Source of the DNA: Planctomycetaceae bacterium
GTDB lineage: Bacteria; Planctomycetota; Planctomycetia; Pirellulales; Lacipirellulaceae
DNA: 64,000 nt
NCBI GenBank assembly: GCA_003233055.1
Contig: QIKP01000011.1
Span: 1-64,000, forward strand
Direction: 5' to 3'
The notes under the pieces were generated by a model, which saw only the letters and a program-made list of their open reading frames with translations, was not told the origin of the DNA and did not search any database. Both the position numbers and the translations under genes were made by a program. Positions 1-9,700 of this stretch are shown piece after piece (the stretch's first letter is position 1; each line of letters opens with the position of its first letter).

Positions 1-552
1 GCCGATCACATAAAGGGCGATTCCAATCGCTGGTTCGACTCGACCATCGATCCAATCGCAACTCCCCCCCCCATTGTGAGCCGCGAGACTCATGCCAAGC
101 AAGACGTTCAAGCCTCGGCAGCCTCCCATCACGAGCGGCCCCAAGAAGGTTTTTTTAAGCCCCGTATCGTAGGCGACCACCGCTCCTCCGAGGAGCATCG
201 TGACGAATCCCGGAGCGAGAGTCGGCCCTGTTAGCGCGGTGCCCCATCCCGCGATCAGCCCAAGAGCCAACAGGCCCCAACCGAGCCTCCGTGCAGCTCG
301 CAGCGACACTCGCCCGCTGGGGATCGGTCGCGTGGGACGCTCGACCAGGTCGATCTTGTGATCGAAGACATCGTTCAGCACCATGCCGGCAAGGTACAAA
401 AAAACCGAGGTCGCCGTGATGCCGACGGCCGACCAGCCAGGCAAACCGCCCGTGACAAGGATCATTCCCATCCAGACGTTCGAGATCGCGGTGAAGACGT
501 TCGCCACGCGCAGCAGCTCGGCATAATCACGCAGCTTGACGAACATGGGCAT
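1..552 (-). CDS. UbiA-family prenyltransferase, EboC-like (3' part beyond window)
   Basis: Reading the minus strand from ATG at 552 (a second ATG lies at 546) gives an open frame running off the left edge, about 184 codons. It is hydrophobic with several membrane segments. It carries the UbiA signature LNDVFDHKID followed by RPTRPIPSGRVS, where the Asp residues bind Mg-diphosphate, and a second-site stretch AYDTGLKKTF. These enzymes transfer prenyl groups onto acceptors at the membrane. The gene lies 15 bp after the TIM-barrel gene ending at 568, so the two are probably cotranscribed. UbiA-like and xylose-isomerase-like proteins are EboC and EboE of the ebo metabolite-transport cluster, which suggests that role. 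The substrate is unknown. Confidence 0.85.
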   Translation of the reverse strand, partial: MPMFVKLRDYAELLRVANVFTAISNVWMGMILVTGGLPGWSAVGITATSVFLYLAGMVLNDVFDHKIDLVERPTRPIPSGRVSLRAARRLGWGLLALGLIAGWGTALTGPTLAPGFVTMLLGGAVVAYDTGLKKTFLGPLVMGGCRGLNVLLGMSLAAHNGGGSCDWIDGRVEPAIGIALYVIG

Positions 553-567
553 TCCGTAGCAGGGTGG

Positions 568-1404
568 CTACATTTGGGGAGTGAGGAACTCGATCGCCTC
601 GCGTGCGGCAGTATCGGGGGCATCGCCATAAGGATAGAGTTCCACGGTGAGCCAACCGTCGTACTTCGTCCGCTTGATCGCGGCGATCGTTGCGGCGAAG
701 TCGATCGCGCCGCGGCCAGGAACCAGGTGCTGGTGGACGCGCGTCGCGGCGATATCCTCGAAGTGATAGTGGACCGTATGCTCCGCCATTTTCTCTACCC
801 AATCTTGCGGGTCTTCACCGACGCAGTAAGCGTGGCCAATGTCAAAATTGAGTCCGACCATTGGCGAGTCGAGTCGGTCGACGAATTCCAAATACTGATC
901 CAGCCGTTCGATCAACAACTCTGGCTCCGGCTCGATGAGTAGCGGGACGTTGAGTTCTGCCGCCAGATCAAGGCAAGGCATCAACTCTTCATAAAACGTA
1001 TCGCTTGCCTCTTGGCGAGTCTGCCCCGCAGCAAGTGGCCCGCCCGGCTCGGTGGTCACGTGGGGCGCACCGATCTCCTTGGCCAGTTTTAGCGATCGCT
1101 TCGTGTGTTCGCGACGAATAGCGCGGTAGTGGGGGTCGGGATCGATCCAACTCGGGTGCCAGTAAGGCTGCCGAGGATCGGCCACGGCGTTCATCATGAA
1201 GGCGTTGACGTTCGAGATTTCGAGGCGATGGTCGTCGAGCGCCCGGCGAAGGGAGTCGACCCGCTCCGGCAGCAGTCCCGCCGGCCAGGCGTGCGGCACA
1301 TCCGCAAGGATTTCGATGCCGGCATAACCGATCTGGGCCACGCGGCGGATCGTCTCCTCGACCGAAAAGTGCAGGTAAGCATTGGAACTAAAAGCGAGTT
1401 TCAT
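568..1404 (-). CDS. Xylose-isomerase-like TIM-barrel protein (sugar phosphate isomerase/epimerase family), EboE-like
   Basis: A 278-residue protein that opens with MKLAFSSNAYLHFSVEET, typical of AP-endonuclease-2/xylose-isomerase-like TIM barrels. Candidate metal ligands are visible: E in LLIEPEPELL (near 160), D and H in NFDIGHAY (near 190), H in VHYHFEDI (near 213) and E in LTVELYPYG (near 255). The family covers isomerases, epimerases and endonuclease-like enzymes, so the reaction cannot be named. It is followed at 15 bp by the UbiA-like gene, matching the EboE/EboC pairing of ebo clusters. The rest of such a cluster would lie left of the window. Function by context only. Confidence 0.85.
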   Translation of the reverse strand: MKLAFSSNAYLHFSVEETIRRVAQIGYAGIEILADVPHAWPAGLLPERVDSLRRALDDHRLEISNVNAFMMNAVADPRQPYWHPSWIDPDPHYRAIRREHTKRSLKLAKEIGAPHVTTEPGGPLAAGQTRQEASDTFYEELMPCLDLAAELNVPLLIEPEPELLIERLDQYLEFVDRLDSPMVGLNFDIGHAYCVGEDPQDWVEKMAEHTVHYHFEDIAATRVHQHLVPGRGAIDFAATIAAIKRTKYDGWLTVELYPYGDAPDTAAREAIEFLTPQM

Positions 1405-1437
1405 GAAAGCTGGTTCTTAGAGGGTTGACTCCCCTAA

Positions 1438-1470
1438 CCGGCCCGCCACGCGGTCCGCGTGACGGGCCGG
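1438..1470. repeat. 33-bp palindrome, GGACCGC hairpin family
   Basis: Two 16-nt arms beginning CCGGCCCG and ending CGGGCCGG pair around a single T with one mismatch. It lies between the THUMP-like methyltransferase gene (ends 1486) and the TIM-barrel gene (starts 1404), both on the minus strand. The core CCACGCGGTCCGCGTG resembles the hairpins at 40521-40616, so it may be a dispersed repeat as well as a terminator. Confidence 0.6.
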
Positions 1471-1485
1471 CTGGGGGAGGGTTCA

Positions 1486-2736
1486 TTATTCGAGGGGAAT
1501 TCTTTGGGCGACGATCGCGATTCGCTTCTCACCAACACGGGTCACCAGGAGCGTTGCCGACTGATCGCCCGATAGTTTGAGCTCGCGTCGTAATCGGTCG
1601 GGCGACAACTCGACGGCGCGGTGCTTGATTTCTAGGCGGCCGATTCTGCGTTCTTTCAGGTAACTCGCTACCCGCTTTATTTTCATCGGCATGACTTCGT
1701 CGACAGCAAACCGCTGGCAAGCAGGCTCGTCGACCAGTTTGCTTCCGGTAAGGTAGCCGATCGTGCTCGCAAAAGTCGCCCAACCCTGCTCGCGTGCAAG
1801 GCAGCCCGCCAATTCGCTGGCGAGTATCGCCGGGTCCGGTTCGTAGACATACTGTTCCACCTGCTCGCCATAGTCGGGCGTCGTGGCAGGATCTCCTACG
1901 AGGGTTCGTACGACGACCGGCGCATCGCCCTCGGCTGCGACGACGGTCGCCCGCCGCTGGCCTGGCGATTGGGCCAAATTGCCGAGCCAAGCAACCAGCT
2001 GCCGGCATTCGCCACCACGGCTGATCCATTCTAGTTCGCCGGTGGCCTCCCATCGAGCGGGGGGCTCGCAGGCGGGGGCCAGTTTAATCGCGGCATGAGG
2101 GTTTTTTTCGAGTAGCCGCTCGAGGACTTCCTCCGAAGGTTCGTGCTGGGCGACCTCCACCGTCCGGCGGCCTCGGGGACGACGATCGGGATCGATGTGC
2201 CAGGCGCAGAAATTGGCAAGATCAAGCGACTCGACATCGCCCGTGACGAATTCCACGCGCTGGGCTGCCTCGCCAATCATCGCTTGGAGATTGTGCGTCG
2301 CATAGGCAACCGCTTGGCCGGAGCGATCGCAGGCGACCAACTTCTTTCCAACTTGGGCGAGCGCGGCGGTGTCGCCTCCCATCCCGCAGCAGAGATCGGC
2401 TGCCGATTCGTAGCCCGAGAAACGAATCGCCTTGTAGCGAGCGATCCATCGGTCGGTCGCCTGCTCGAATCCCTGCCGCGTGAACAACATTGTATCGGCG
2501 GCAACGAATTTTGCACGAGCACGCCGGCGCAAGTCGGCCAACTCCAACACCTGATGCGTTTGTTCGGCGGAGAGTTCCTTCCGAAGGCGAGCGGTCAGTC
2601 GGTGAACAGGTTCCGCCGATTCGCGAACCTCGGCAAGCCAGCGTGTGGCAACCGGTCCGAGGAGCCAATAGTTGCCATCCAGTTCGGCAGGCGCGGCAAA
2701 GTTTACCAAGTCGGAGCAATCGTCAGGGCATGTCAT
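1486..2736 (-). CDS. Class I SAM-dependent methyltransferase with THUMP-like domain
   Basis: About 416 residues from ATG 2736. An upstream in-frame extension to 2880 would overlap the divergent gene at 2874 and lacks conserved character, so I prefer MTCPDDCSDL as the start. The motif ADLCCGMGGDTAAL (about residues 120-133) is the SAM-binding loop I, and VACDRSGQAV is motif II. The C-terminal half (from about 290) ends in a compact basic domain like the THUMP-like domain seen in planctomycete and actinobacterial methyltransferases, which suggests an RNA substrate. No substrate is identified directly. A 138-bp divergent promoter region separates it from the plus-strand gene. Confidence 0.8.
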   Translation of the reverse strand: MTCPDDCSDLVNFAAPAELDGNYWLLGPVATRWLAEVRESAEPVHRLTARLRKELSAEQTHQVLELADLRRRARAKFVAADTMLFTRQGFEQATDRWIARYKAIRFSGYESAADLCCGMGGDTAALAQVGKKLVACDRSGQAVAYATHNLQAMIGEAAQRVEFVTGDVESLDLANFCAWHIDPDRRPRGRRTVEVAQHEPSEEVLERLLEKNPHAAIKLAPACEPPARWEATGELEWISRGGECRQLVAWLGNLAQSPGQRRATVVAAEGDAPVVVRTLVGDPATTPDYGEQVEQYVYEPDPAILASELAGCLAREQGWATFASTIGYLTGSKLVDEPACQRFAVDEVMPMKIKRVASYLKERRIGRLEIKHRAVELSPDRLRRELKLSGDQSATLLVTRVGEKRIAIVAQRIPLE

Positions 2737-2873
2737 TCGGCAGAGTTCGGCTCGTGTGCGTTGCGCGGGCAAATCGCGGCAAAGGCAAGTGATGGGTGCT
2801 GGTTGGTCGATCTGAAAATAGAAGACGCTTTCCACGTGCTGCTTAGCTACCCCCACATCACTCCCCATCGACC

Positions 2874-3773
2874 ATGCCACGTCCCCTCATATTAGCCGGT
2901 TTACTTGGTGCTGCGGTAGGCGCTCCGTATGCCATGGACCAAGCGGGCGACTGGCCCACAGGTTGGCCTGGGCAGACCGCGCCAGCCACCAACGGAGAAA
3001 AGGGGGCGATCGCAGGGCAGCCCTTCGCGATCGTGCGTCCCGAGATCTCCTCGCCCGAGGGGCCTGGGTCGCATCTCTACCGCAGTCTCGCCCCGATTGA
3101 GGGGATCCCCACCTATTCGCTGGCGGAAGTGCTGCGGATGGATGTGACCAAAGAATGGATCTATCGCCGGTGGGCCCGCAAGTCGACCGGGCTCGCTGAA
3201 CCGGAACTCTTCGGCGTTCGCGTCCCTTTGGTGAGCGGCACGCGGATGACCGACGTGGCCGGCTCGCTCACCTACTATTTTAACGTCGCGGGTCAAATCG
3301 ACCGGATTACCCTAACGGGCCAAACTGCCGACACTTCCGAACTGGTGAACCTGTTAATCCGACAATATGGTTTCGAGCCACAAACCCCGCAACTCGCTGG
3401 CGAGCAACTCTTTCAAGTGAAACACAAAGGCCGCGTGGCGAGCGAGCTACGGACGCGGCCCCAATCGGTGCTTTGGGCAACTTCGCCGCACAGCAGTTTT
3501 TCCCTGGAGCTAGAGATCAACCGCCCCGGTTCCGACCGCTTCGTCGAGCGACCGCTACCGAAGCTCGAAGGGATTGCCCAACCGAAACCTCCCGACACGT
3601 TGTTCGGGGCCAAGCCGCCTCCCGGTAAGCCAATTTTTCCGGTCGAGCAAGTCGTTCCGACGTCGGAGGGCCGCCTCTCGGCAGAGCAAGCCTCTGTCAG
3701 GGTAGCGCCGGAGGACGAAAAAAACCGACGCCTGAGAAGAGTGGCGCCTCCCGTGCTGCGCTGGCCTTACTGA
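2874..3773 (+). CDS. Exported protein of unknown function (planctomycete DUF6690-like)
   Basis: A 299-residue protein with a short hydrophobic start, MPRPLILAGLLGAAVGAPYA, that looks like a signal anchor or weak signal peptide. A central region (about 70-150) holds TKEWIYRRWARKSTGL and SLTYYFNVAGQIDRITLTG. The remainder is Pro-rich and low complexity (about 225-299). I believe it belongs to a planctomycete-restricted family, possibly DUF6690, but cannot confirm this without a search. It begins the plus-strand run leading to the GNAT gene 32 bp downstream. Function unknown. Confidence 0.75.
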   Translation: MPRPLILAGLLGAAVGAPYAMDQAGDWPTGWPGQTAPATNGEKGAIAGQPFAIVRPEISSPEGPGSHLYRSLAPIEGIPTYSLAEVLRMDVTKEWIYRRWARKSTGLAEPELFGVRVPLVSGTRMTDVAGSLTYYFNVAGQIDRITLTGQTADTSELVNLLIRQYGFEPQTPQLAGEQLFQVKHKGRVASELRTRPQSVLWATSPHSSFSLELEINRPGSDRFVERPLPKLEGIAQPKPPDTLFGAKPPPGKPIFPVEQVVPTSEGRLSAEQASVRVAPEDEKNRRLRRVAPPVLRWPY

Positions 3774-3805
3774 CACCACGTAGCGCTCTGGGGTAGGCTT
3801 GGTTT

Positions 3806-4795
3806 ATGAGCGATACCAAAATCTCCCTTTGCCGGCCAGAAGACCAGCGAGCGGCACTGGAGCTAGTCCTTTCCTCCGTGCCGGTCGGACAGCGTAGCCC
3901 CCTCGTCGAGGGACTCCGCCCGCTCGCCGAGGAGGGCGTCGATGTCTTCTCCGCCTTGGTCGCCGCGAAAGCAGGCGGCAAAGTCGTCGGTGCCGCATGG
4001 CTCCAGCCCCAGGTGGGACGGACCGCCACGCTCTGGCCTTCCCAGCTCTCACACGGCGAGGCCCCACTTCAGCGGGCCGAGAGCGTCGAGAGTACCGGGA
4101 ACGCCCCAACGAACCGGAATACCCCCAGTTCGCTGACACGAGACCTCGCCAACGCGGCACTTCGAGCGGCAGGGGGGCTTCCTGTCGATCTGGTGCAGAC
4201 CACCTTGGAGTCTGCGGACGATCCGTTTGCTGCCGACCTACTCGCGATCGGATTTACCCATCTGGCGGACCTGTTGTATTTGGTGCTCGACGTGCCAAGG
4301 GAGGCCCATGGCACCAAGGTCGACCCTCGGCTGAGGCTCTCCTCTCCCGCCACGGGCGATCTCGATCTTCTGGAGCATCTCCTCGTTGGCAGCTACGAAC
4401 AGACGCAAGATTGCCCCGCACTGAAGGGGCTCCGCCAGTTTTCCGACACCATTGCCAGTTACCAGTCAGCCTGGAGCTACGACGAGTCGCTTTGGTTTGT
4501 CGCCCTCTGGGAAGATCGGCCAGCAGGCCTTGCACTACTGACTCCCTATCCCGACTCCTGCCAGTGGGAATTGGCCTACATGGGGGTGATCCCTCCGTTT
4601 CGGGGGCACGGTATCGGGCGGCAAATTCTTGCAGACGTGCAGCGGCGTGCAGCGGAGGAGGGGGTTGCGCAAATCGTTCTGGCGGTCGACACAGCCAACC
4701 AGCCTGCCAGGAAAATTTACGCTGCCGCAGGCTACTTCGAATGGTGCCGGCGCACCGCGTGGATGAAATCGCTGTTGGAAAACTGCGAGGGATGA
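3806..4795 (+). CDS. GNAT-family N-acetyltransferase
   Basis: A 329-residue protein beginning MSDTKISLCRPEDQ. The C-terminal third is a clear GNAT domain: YMGVIPPFRGHGIGRQI holds the acetyl-CoA pyrophosphate loop R-G-H-G-I-G (about residues 258-274), followed by ANQPARKIYAAAGY, the usual alpha-4/beta-7 end. The N-terminal half (about 1-170) could be a second, degenerate GNAT-like domain, giving a double-GNAT layout like mycothiol synthase, but the motif is not visible there. It acetylates an amine substrate that cannot be named from the sequence. Confidence 0.85.
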   Translation: MSDTKISLCRPEDQRAALELVLSSVPVGQRSPLVEGLRPLAEEGVDVFSALVAAKAGGKVVGAAWLQPQVGRTATLWPSQLSHGEAPLQRAESVESTGNAPTNRNTPSSLTRDLANAALRAAGGLPVDLVQTTLESADDPFAADLLAIGFTHLADLLYLVLDVPREAHGTKVDPRLRLSSPATGDLDLLEHLLVGSYEQTQDCPALKGLRQFSDTIASYQSAWSYDESLWFVALWEDRPAGLALLTPYPDSCQWELAYMGVIPPFRGHGIGRQILADVQRRAAEEGVAQIVLAVDTANQPARKIYAAAGYFEWCRRTAWMKSLLENCEG

Positions 4796-5282
4796 ATCGG
4801 CTGCGCAATGGCATGCAGACAAAAAGTCCGCTGTTTTCCGTTGCTTCCTTCGGAAAATGTTATGGATGAAAAAATTTGGGGCCCTTCAGAAAAAACAGGG
4901 GCTTCTCCGACGCTTTCGTGAAAAACTTTTTCGGCTACCGCGCGAAGACACGTTTTCCACCTCCCGGATCCTGGTTCCCAAAAAAAATCTTCGCCCCAAC
5001 CTCCGCCGCGAGACCAGTATTTCTCGATGAATTCGAGGCTATTCCAACCACCATCGAAAGGTTCCCTTTGGCTCGCGATGTCAACCCTTTGACTTGCGTG
5101 CTAGCACGCGTAAAATCATCGACTTGGGTATTGGAATTACAGACGCGACCCGCCTCCTTTCAGGACAATCTTCTCTGGGATCGGGCCGCAGGAATCTATA
5201 GCGCATCGTTACTTCCCTCGCATGGCTAGCTTCGGCTGGCCGGGGCGTTTTCCAAGATGGAAACGTCGTTTGCGGGAGGGAT
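4796..5282. other. Intergenic region upstream of dnaA, candidate origin region
   Basis: A 487-bp gap that is AT-richer than the genes around it. It holds an inverted pair TTTTCCG (4834-4840) and CGGAAAA (4851-4857), a weak DnaA-box-like TTTTCCACC at 4953-4961, and the promoter described separately at 5089-5116. The open frame at 4876-5229 has no coding character. dnaA loci are often near oriC, but I do not see a convincing cluster of DnaA boxes, and dnaN is absent, so an origin is only a possibility. Confidence 0.3.
5089..5116 (+). promoter_or_regulatory. Candidate promoter of dnaA with palindromic spacer
   Basis: TTGACT (5089-5094) and TAAAAT (5111-5116) are spaced by 16 bp, close to the housekeeping sigma consensus. 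The spacer contains a perfect 14-bp palindrome GCGTGCTAGCACGC (5096-5109), which would place a dimeric regulator between the -35 and -10 boxes. It lies about 165 bp upstream of the dnaA start. Confidence 0.5.
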
Positions 5283-6731
5283 ATGCGCGAACGGAGAATG
5301 CAGGAAGTGTTCAAGGACGAAAGCGGCATGGGGGATGCTCTCTGCGAGCAGTTGGCCGACGCGATTGGGCGCGATCGATACGATCTGTGGTTGTCGCACG
5401 ACGTGGAGTTGCGGTCCTGCATCGACACCCCCTCAGGTACCCGACGGGTGGAATTCTATTTCGCGACGGGGTTCCTGTGCGACCACGCCCGACAGACCCT
5501 GGGTAAGGAACTCTCGCTAGCGGTGAAGCAGATCTTTGGCGACGAGGCAAGCCTTGCCTTTTGTGTCGCCGAGACGACAGTCTCCTCCTCCAACTCCTCC
5601 TCCTCAAAAAAGTCGCCGACAGCCTCCCCCAAGGAACCGGTGTCCCTAACGCGGCTCTCCACGCCACGGGCAGCTGCCCCAGCACCGGAGATCGACCGGA
5701 CGGCGCGGGGATTTGATTCGCTGGTTGTAGGAAAGTCGAATGAACTGGCGGTGCGGGCGGCAGAGCGACTCGCTGCGGGGAAGCATGTGGGGGGGCCCTT
5801 GGTCCTTTGCGGGCCGGCCGGCTGTGGGAAGACGCATTTGCTGGCGGCCATTCGCCAAAGCTTTCGACAGCGGTTTCACCGGGCACGTATCCTCTCGATC
5901 ACTTCCGAGCAATTCGTGGGGCATTACGTTGCCGCCTATCGGGGGGGCGGGTTGCCCAGCTTCCGCCAGAAGTACCGCGGAGCCAATCTGCTGCTGCTCG
6001 ACGATCTCCATTTCATGGCTAAAAAGCGAGCGACGCTCGAAGAGCTGCACCACACGATCGACCGCATCACCACCGCTGGTGGCCAAGTCGTGATTGCCAG
6101 TTGTGGCGAACCGGCCCAAATCGAACATTTGAGCGAGGAACTCCTTTCCCGACTTCGGGCGGGGCTCCAATGCGAAATGGCCTCGGCCGATTTTGCGACA
6201 CGCCTCGAAATGGCCCGTCGTCGCTGCGACGACGCAGACCTACCCATCGAAGAGAACGCCTTGCGTCTTCTCGCGGCTGGTGTTTCGTCGGGAGCAAGAG
6301 AACTGCTCGGCGCGATCGAGCGGTTGCGAGCCCGACACGAACTCTTAGGCGAGGCAATCACGCCGCAGCTCATCGATCAAACGATTGGCCGAATCAATCA
6401 GCAGACGATCCGTCCCGTGGCGATTGACGAAATCCAAAAGGTAGTTTGCGATTACTTTGGCGTCGAAGGCAAAGCACTTCGCTCGGCGAGTCGCACCAAA
6501 TCGGTGACGCAGCCTCGCATGCTCGCGATGTGGCTCGCCCGAAAGTACACGCAGTCGGGCTGGCGAGAGATCGGCGACGCATTCGGCGGGCGGAGCCACA
6601 GCACCGTGATCTCCGCTCACCGGCGTATCGAAGAACAGATGGCGAGCGAATCGACGATCGACCGCGGTCGCGAGGCATGCCGCCTGGAAGAAGCCATCGT
6701 GCAGATCGAAACAGCACTCCGCACCGCGTAA
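5283..6731 (+). CDS. dnaA: Chromosomal replication initiator DnaA (divergent)
   Basis: A 482-residue protein. Domain I is about residues 1-90 (QLADAIGRDRYDLWLSHDVE), followed by a Ser-rich linker (about 95-135). The AAA+ domain (about 145-365) has Walker A GPAGCGKTH and Walker B LLLLDDLHFM. Domain IV at the C-terminus carries REIGDAFGGRSHSTV, the DnaA-box-binding signature region. It initiates replication by oligomerising at the origin. GGGAGGG lies directly before ATG 5283; a second ATG at 5298 is possible. Divergence from proteobacterial DnaA is clear, as expected for planctomycetes. dnaN and gyrB are not next to it; ccsBA follows convergently. Confidence 0.93.
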   Translation: MRERRMQEVFKDESGMGDALCEQLADAIGRDRYDLWLSHDVELRSCIDTPSGTRRVEFYFATGFLCDHARQTLGKELSLAVKQIFGDEASLAFCVAETTVSSSNSSSSKKSPTASPKEPVSLTRLSTPRAAAPAPEIDRTARGFDSLVVGKSNELAVRAAERLAAGKHVGGPLVLCGPAGCGKTHLLAAIRQSFRQRFHRARILSITSEQFVGHYVAAYRGGGLPSFRQKYRGANLLLLDDLHFMAKKRATLEELHHTIDRITTAGGQVVIASCGEPAQIEHLSEELLSRLRAGLQCEMASADFATRLEMARRRCDDADLPIEENALRLLAAGVSSGARELLGAIERLRARHELLGEAITPQLIDQTIGRINQQTIRPVAIDEIQKVVCDYFGVEGKALRSASRTKSVTQPRMLAMWLARKYTQSGWREIGDAFGGRSHSTVISAHRRIEEQMASESTIDRGREACRLEEAIVQIETALRTA

Positions 6732-6746
6732 GTCGCGCCCTGGCGA

Positions 6747-6762
6747 GGCCGCTTCAGCGGCC
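6747..6762. repeat. GGCCGCT/AGCGGCC palindrome (copy 1)
   Basis: Arms GGCCGCT and AGCGGCC flank TC, 16 bp. It lies between the convergent dnaA and ccsBA genes, and the ccsBA stop codon (6754-6756) falls inside it. The same 16 bp recurs at 14742-14757 after the hisN-like gene. It may serve as a bidirectional terminator stem. Confidence 0.6.
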
Positions 6763-9700
6763 TGGGCCTGGGCCGCTTCGCCCCAGGAGGGAACCCCACG
6801 GGAGGAGCCCGATCACCAAGATGGCGACTTGGCTTAGTACGAACAGGCCGAGTAGGGTTGCCAGTTCGTCGTCGAAACCGTAGTTGTGCAAGCCTTGGCC
6901 CAATTGATTGACGCCAAACCAACTCCAAGCGGTGATGATATTGCCAAAGACGACGAGCATTGCCAGCCCATGCGTGCCGATCATCTTTCCCCAACGCGCG
7001 TGCAATGCCAGGGCATTCCATAAGACGATCATCAGGGCCCCATTCTCCTTCGGGTCCCAGCCCCAGAATCGTCCCCACGAATCGTCCGCCCACAAACCCC
7101 CTAGGACCGTTCCAACCAAGCTGAGCAGCGTGGCGAAACAGAGCGTGCCATAAATCATTCGCGCGAGCGAGGGTTGCTTACTTTCCATGCCGAGCAAATG
7201 GACGATCACGAGGTAGGCAATACCAAGGGTTCCGGCTAGGACGGTGGTGGCGTATCCGAGATTGATCGAGATGACGTGGGTCGTCAGCCAGAACTGGGTA
7301 TCGAGAACCGCTTGCAAGACCGTAAAGGTATCCCCATCGGCTCGGGCATGCGCGATCATAAGCGTTGTCAATCCAAGCGTAGCCGCAACAAAATTGCCGA
7401 TCCCCAATTTAAAGACCGCTTCGAGAACCAGCATCAAGACCACGGCAGCCCAACCGTTGAAGACCAGCGTGTCGTACAAGTTGGTAATCGGGGGGCGGCC
7501 CGAAATGTACATGCGTGCAAAGATCGAGAGGGTGTGGACTATCAAGGCGATCCATAGAACCGTGGTTGCGGAACGCCCCAGCGATAGGGGCCAAGCTAGC
7601 CAAGCGGCGGCGGCCAGCAACATCGCCAAGAGATACAGCAGCGAAGCATAGAAAACGGGGCTCGCCGCATTGTACCGTTGCTCGAACCGCACACGGTCAA
7701 GATCGAGGCGTTCCGCCGGTTTGAGGTGTTGGGTGGCAATCGCGTTGGCCGGGGCCTCCAACGCCTCCTGGTATTCAACCAGGGCAGCCTTGTAGCTGGC
7801 AACTGACTTACCAAATGCTTGGCTATCGCCACCACCATACGCTTCGAGCATCGCAGCGAGCGCGACATACGCTTCGTTGGGTCGTTGGTCTCCCAAACGC
7901 TGGATGACTTCTCCGACGACTGGCGGGGTCGCGGAGAGTTCGTTTTTTAGCAGCAACTGCAGTTCGGCGCAGTGGTGTCGAATATCGGACTCGTACAGAC
8001 TAAGCCACTCGCCATCGACAGTCGCTGGAACGACTCCCCTGGCTGCTTCCTTCGCACGAAGGTCGGCCTGCTGCCCATACGCCGTGACAAAGTCTTCGAC
8101 GACGGTTTCTTTACCATGAAACTGCGCCATGCCAAAGGAATTGGCGAGCGTCACGTAGAGGCTTCGCTTTAGTAAGAGCTCCCGGACATGCTGCTGAAAG
8201 AGAGTGTACTGTTTCTCGTCCACCCCTTGGAGCAACCGGGCCTGCTTCTGAAGCTCTTCACGCCGTTCTTCGATCTCTTCCAGGCTGTACTTAAAAAACC
8301 CTGGCCGGCGCGGCAAGTCAAGCGATTCGAGCAGTTCCAGATCCGTTATCCGGAAAACGTAGTATTCGGGTGCCTTGGGTCGACCCGACAAGAGATCCAG
8401 TAGCCACTCGGCTGCCGGTTTTTTTTCTTTTCGATCGAGCGTCACGGGCGCTTCTTGGCGCTCACAGAGAAACTGCAAGAGATTGCGGGCCAGGGTATCG
8501 TAGGGCTTGATTCGCCCCGCATCGGCTACCGGGAGCGCCGCGAATTCGTGCACTGGCATGGCGTCGACGATCATTTCCGGGGCGCGAATCTTCGACGAGA
8601 TGTACCCGACCGCAATCAATCCAAAAAACACCGGAACCAAGACCTGCCACATTGTGGAGCGGGCCGTCTCGGTTGGATCGCGCTCGGCCACACGCCGCCT
8701 TAAAAACCGCACGAGGATCAGCGAAAAATGAACCGCCATTCCGATGCCCACCAGCGCGCACGCAACGTACGGCATCATCCAGCTTTCATTTTTCACGACC
8801 TGGAGTATGGTCCCCGCCTCGGTCTCATGATGCCAGTCGGCTTGATAGAGCGTTTCGCCACGATAGCGTAAGGGGTTATTCATCCAGATTTTGTATCGAA
8901 TGTCGGCACCATTCTCGTGATCCCTAAGCCGAACCTGTGAAGAATAGTCTTTCGCTTTGTTCGTGCCGATGTATTTGTTGAATTGAAAGTCAATCAACTC
9001 GATCGAATAAGGCTTGTAGTCTCGCCGAAACCGCATTCCGAGGGTCAGGGAATGCCCCTCTCCCTCGACAGACTGCTCGCCATACTTGGCAATCATGGCC
9101 CCCCTCGAAACGGACGCATCAAAGTGGCTTGACAAGAGATAGATACCAAGGCTTTTTTCGGTACCTTTCTGAAATAACTCGACGTAGACGGAGGGTACGT
9201 CGACTCCCCCGCCAAGGCCCGAGACGTCGGCAATTTCTCGGCCGGCGATCGTGAGGCCGGCTCCTTGGGTGGCTCGGAGCGGGTCGCCCCTGTCGACCGA
9301 CTGGAGGGCTGAGTTGCGGTAGTAGGCGAGCAGCCGGAGGTCGACCGGCAATTTCTCGTGCTCAATTCGGCGCTCGGGCGAACCGGCCGGGGACTTGGCC
9401 ACCTTACGGAGTAGCGAGTCGGGAATCGCCACGACCCGATCTTGCGTGTTGCCTGAGTGGTCCATCAGCACTAGTTCGCTCTCACGAATGTCATAACTGT
9501 ATTGGACGGTTTCCCCCTCGGCGATCGACATTTGCGACTCTTCGGCAGTGACGGCCGTGTAGAGTTCGTGGGCCATGAGCACCGCAATCCCCGCGTGCAG
9601 CAAGACGATTCCAGCTCGTTTTTTGAACAAGAACCAGCAGCTCGCCAGGAGCATTCCCCCGGCAACCATCGACTGGGACATTTGCCAAACGATCCGCATT

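Noticed and set aside
2143-2895. 250-codon plus-strand frame opposite the THUMP-like methyltransferase
   Set aside because: The minus strand has clear methyltransferase motifs; the plus frame is an antisense shadow typical of high-GC genomes.
4953-4961. DnaA box TTTTCCACC
   Set aside because: Two mismatches to the consensus and no cluster of further boxes; not enough to call an origin.
4876-5229. 117-codon plus-strand frame upstream of dnaA
   Set aside because: No ribosome binding site, no domain, and it overlaps the AT-rich promoter region of dnaA; composition is not protein-like.
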